From NCBI GenBank assembly GCA_946414805.1, contig CAMKPZ010000006.1:1-64000 (forward strand): 64,000 nt of DNA. The letters run 5' to 3'. Source of the stretch: an uncultured Bacteroidales bacterium (lineage in GTDB: Bacteria; Bacteroidota; Bacteroidia; Bacteroidales; Paludibacteraceae). Made by a program: the position numbers and the translations under genes. Below are positions 62,162-64,000 of this stretch, piece after piece. How positions within the stretch are numbered: the stretch's first letter is position 1; every line of letters starts with the position of its first letter. The notes beneath the pieces are model-generated. The model had not been told where the DNA came from, did no database searches, and saw only the letters and a program-made list of their open reading frames with translations.

Positions 62162-64000
62162 ATGAAAAGGTATAATCTACTATTATCCTTCTTATTAAGC
62201 AGTATATTTGGATATTCTACTATTTATGATCAACCTGCCTTTCATATTCCAAAGGAAAAACCATCATTTCACCTTTTGAATAGAAGTTCAAACATCAAAT
62301 TGACATCAGATACAGTTATTATTATTGACTGTAAGCAATCTGTGTCTGGAATAGGTATAAGTGGTAAATCCATTCTTAAAAATAAAGATGCTGTCGTTCG
62401 TGTGTTGTTTTTCGACAAAGAAGGTAAAGAGTATCTGATATTTGAGGATATATATATGTTTCCTGACGATAATGTGCATGAGTTTTTCAATGTTGCTATG
62501 GAAACAGCGTTGTTGGAGAATATAGAACCTTGCGTAATAAAAATATATGTTCAAGAAGCTCAAATTGAGTTAAACCAAATAACATGTATAGTTAAAGAAA
62601 ATGAACGTTCTCTACAAGAACTAAAAGAAAAACGGCGGGCAATTCTTGCAGCGCAAGAGGAATATTTGATTGCTAGGTGGAATAGGTTGAATTATCAAAC
62701 AGGACAGTATTGGATTGCGGGGAAAACATCTATTTCTGGATGTCCCTACTCTGAAAGGAAAAGATTTCTTGGGGCTACCAATGATTATTTTCTATCAGAT
62801 GGAATGGAGTATTATATTAGTGGTCTCTTTGTCGTAAAAGCGCACGGTAATACTACAGTAACAGAGAATCACATAGAGAAAAATCTCAAAAAAAAGCAAA
62901 CTGAGACAACAATATATGCGGATAGTTATGATTGGCGTAATCGGCATGGAAAAAACTGGATGACTTCTGTAAAAAATCAAAATCTCCCGGTGAATCATAC
63001 AGGAAGTGGCGGTTGTTGGATATTTGGGCCTGTGGCAGCATTAGAGAGCCATCTCAACTTATTTTATAACAGATTACTTGATTTAGATTTATCGGAACAA
63101 GCAGTAGGTTCATGTTCTACTTTAGGATCAATGCAGACGGGAGGTTTTCCATATTATACATACAATTATATTCAACAAAATGGTTTAGTTACAGAAGATT
63201 GTTTCCCATTTCAAAATAGCGACACTCTTTCTTGTGATAGTATGTGTTCGAATCCTGAAGAAATCGCACAAATTTCAACCTATCGCAGATATTATTACGC
63301 AGATGCTAACACCTTAAAAATGGAGTTAATTAATAATGGTCCCATTGCTTCTGGAATCAGTAGCGCAAATATTCATCATGTCATGTGTTTATGTGGATAT
63401 GGTACAGTTCACGCTGGAGATCATATAAAATACGTTCACCCCTCTTATGGTACATATATAGATACTATAATCCCTGCCAATAGTGATTTGATAGGAAAAA
63501 CCTATTGGATATATAAAGATAGTGGAGGAACATTTAATGGATACGATGGGTATAAATCTATAGTATTTGAATCGGAAAGTTCACATCAATATACAACAGC
63601 CCTATATTATCCTGTTACTATATCCACATTATCTACAGATGACATTATTTGTGAGGATGCAGATAATGATGGGTACTATTTTTGGGGATTGGGACCAAAG
63701 CCCAATACATGCCCGATTTGTTGTCCTGATACACCTGATGGAGATGATTCTAATCCCCTATTAGCCGAAATGGATAACTATGGCAACTTCTCTGATTATG
63801 TGTTCCCCTATCCTACAACAACAATCAGTAAAGACACAACATGGAATATTAATACAACCCATTGCGGGAATATTATTATTACCGATAGTGCCACACTCAC
63901 TTTAACTGCAACTTTAACAATGAATCCAGCAGCTAAAATTATAGTAAAAAATGGAGGAACATTAATTGTGGATGCGGGTATTATTGATAACGCAACTATT
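62162..64000 (+). CDS. Papain-like (C1) cysteine protease, large secreted, 3' end outside window
   Basis: 613 codons are visible and the frame is open at the window end. Starts MKRYNLLLSFLLSSIFGYST (signal peptide). A helical/beta region of about 250 residues follows, then a papain-like domain: GSGGCWIFGPVAALESHLNLF (catalytic Cys near 284), CFPFQNSDTL, HHVMCLCGYG (catalytic His near 406), YWIYKDSGG. A Ca-binding-like loop DADNDGYYFW (about 500) is followed by a beta-helix-like region (IIITDSATLTLTATLTM, KIIVKNGGTLIV). The residue that is normally Asn after the His is Asp here. Presumably secreted or surface; a type IX sorting domain is likely further downstream. Confidence 0.8.
   Translation, partial: MKRYNLLLSFLLSSIFGYSTIYDQPAFHIPKEKPSFHLLNRSSNIKLTSDTVIIIDCKQSVSGIGISGKSILKNKDAVVRVLFFDKEGKEYLIFEDIYMFPDDNVHEFFNVAMETALLENIEPCVIKIYVQEAQIELNQITCIVKENERSLQELKEKRRAILAAQEEYLIARWNRLNYQTGQYWIAGKTSISGCPYSERKRFLGATNDYFLSDGMEYYISGLFVVKAHGNTTVTENHIEKNLKKKQTETTIYADSYDWRNRHGKNWMTSVKNQNLPVNHTGSGGCWIFGPVAALESHLNLFYNRLLDLDLSEQAVGSCSTLGSMQTGGFPYYTYNYIQQNGLVTEDCFPFQNSDTLSCDSMCSNPEEIAQISTYRRYYYADANTLKMELINNGPIASGISSANIHHVMCLCGYGTVHAGDHIKYVHPSYGTYIDTIIPANSDLIGKTYWIYKDSGGTFNGYDGYKSIVFESESSHQYTTALYYPVTISTLSTDDIICEDADNDGYYFWGLGPKPNTCPICCPDTPDGDDSNPLLAEMDNYGNFSDYVFPYPTTTISKDTTWNINTTHCGNIIITDSATLTLTATLTMNPAAKIIVKNGGTLIVDAGIIDNATI

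Overview
The window is a chromosomal segment from a member of the Bacteroidales, probably an uncultured gut lineage. The evidence is the many promoters of the Bacteroidetes type (TTTG or TTGC about -33, TAnnTTTG about -7), type IX secretion parts (PorQ, a C-terminal sorting domain), an ESPR-type TonB receptor, a Bacteroides-like fumarate reductase and a GH77 enzyme with two starch-binding domains. I cannot place it below order level.

Layout. 1-2.1 kb: start of pnp (minus), then two toxin-antitoxin (TA) modules embedded in duplicated DNA. 2.1-29.7 kb: a surface-protein region with three giant secreted proteins rich in Listeria-Bacteroides (InlB) repeats. Two of them are divergent (2346-8900 minus, 10996-16773 plus), and each is followed by a 46-codon peptide gene of the same family. 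The third (19283-29275) is coupled to a small membrane protein. Between and beside them lie TA modules, a pair of related promoter-RNA-terminator cassettes that look like small RNA genes, and a 35-bp perfect inverted repeat. 29.7-46.8 kb: housekeeping and envelope genes, namely an HhH outer-membrane protein, an LPG-synthase-like membrane protein, a 4-alpha-glucanotransferase, ispH, cmk, porQ, a TonB receptor, sdhC/frdA without the iron-sulfur gene, rpsF-rpsR-rplI, rpmE2, a PnuC-like transporter and an RluA-type synthase. 47.1-49.8 kb: a PIN TA pair, a lipoprotein and two paralogous secreted proteins. 49.8-56.3 kb: an AT-richer minus-strand operon with an FtsK/SpoIIIE ATPase, two WXG100-like proteins with WxD, two further small helical proteins and a membrane-spanning coiled coil. 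I read it as a compact ESX/type-VII-like system, and it is the strongest candidate for an undescribed system here. 56.4-64 kb: an orphan XRE regulator, a GDSL-type esterase, a TPR/HTH membrane regulator, a DUF3244-like protein, an S74-chaperone protein with a type IX sorting domain, and a papain-like protease that runs off the window.

Two sequence-level phenomena cut across genes. (1) Imperfect tandem repeats with a period of 7 nt (and a second class of 9 nt) occur in intergenic DNA and inside many genes, including housekeeping genes, where they stay in frame. In two genes they encode the hydrophobic core of the signal peptide. (2) TA modules here are bracketed by direct repeats or leave scars that include the 3' end of the last TA gene, as if they moved as small cassettes.

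All functional names come from reading motifs in the translated sequence. No database search was run.
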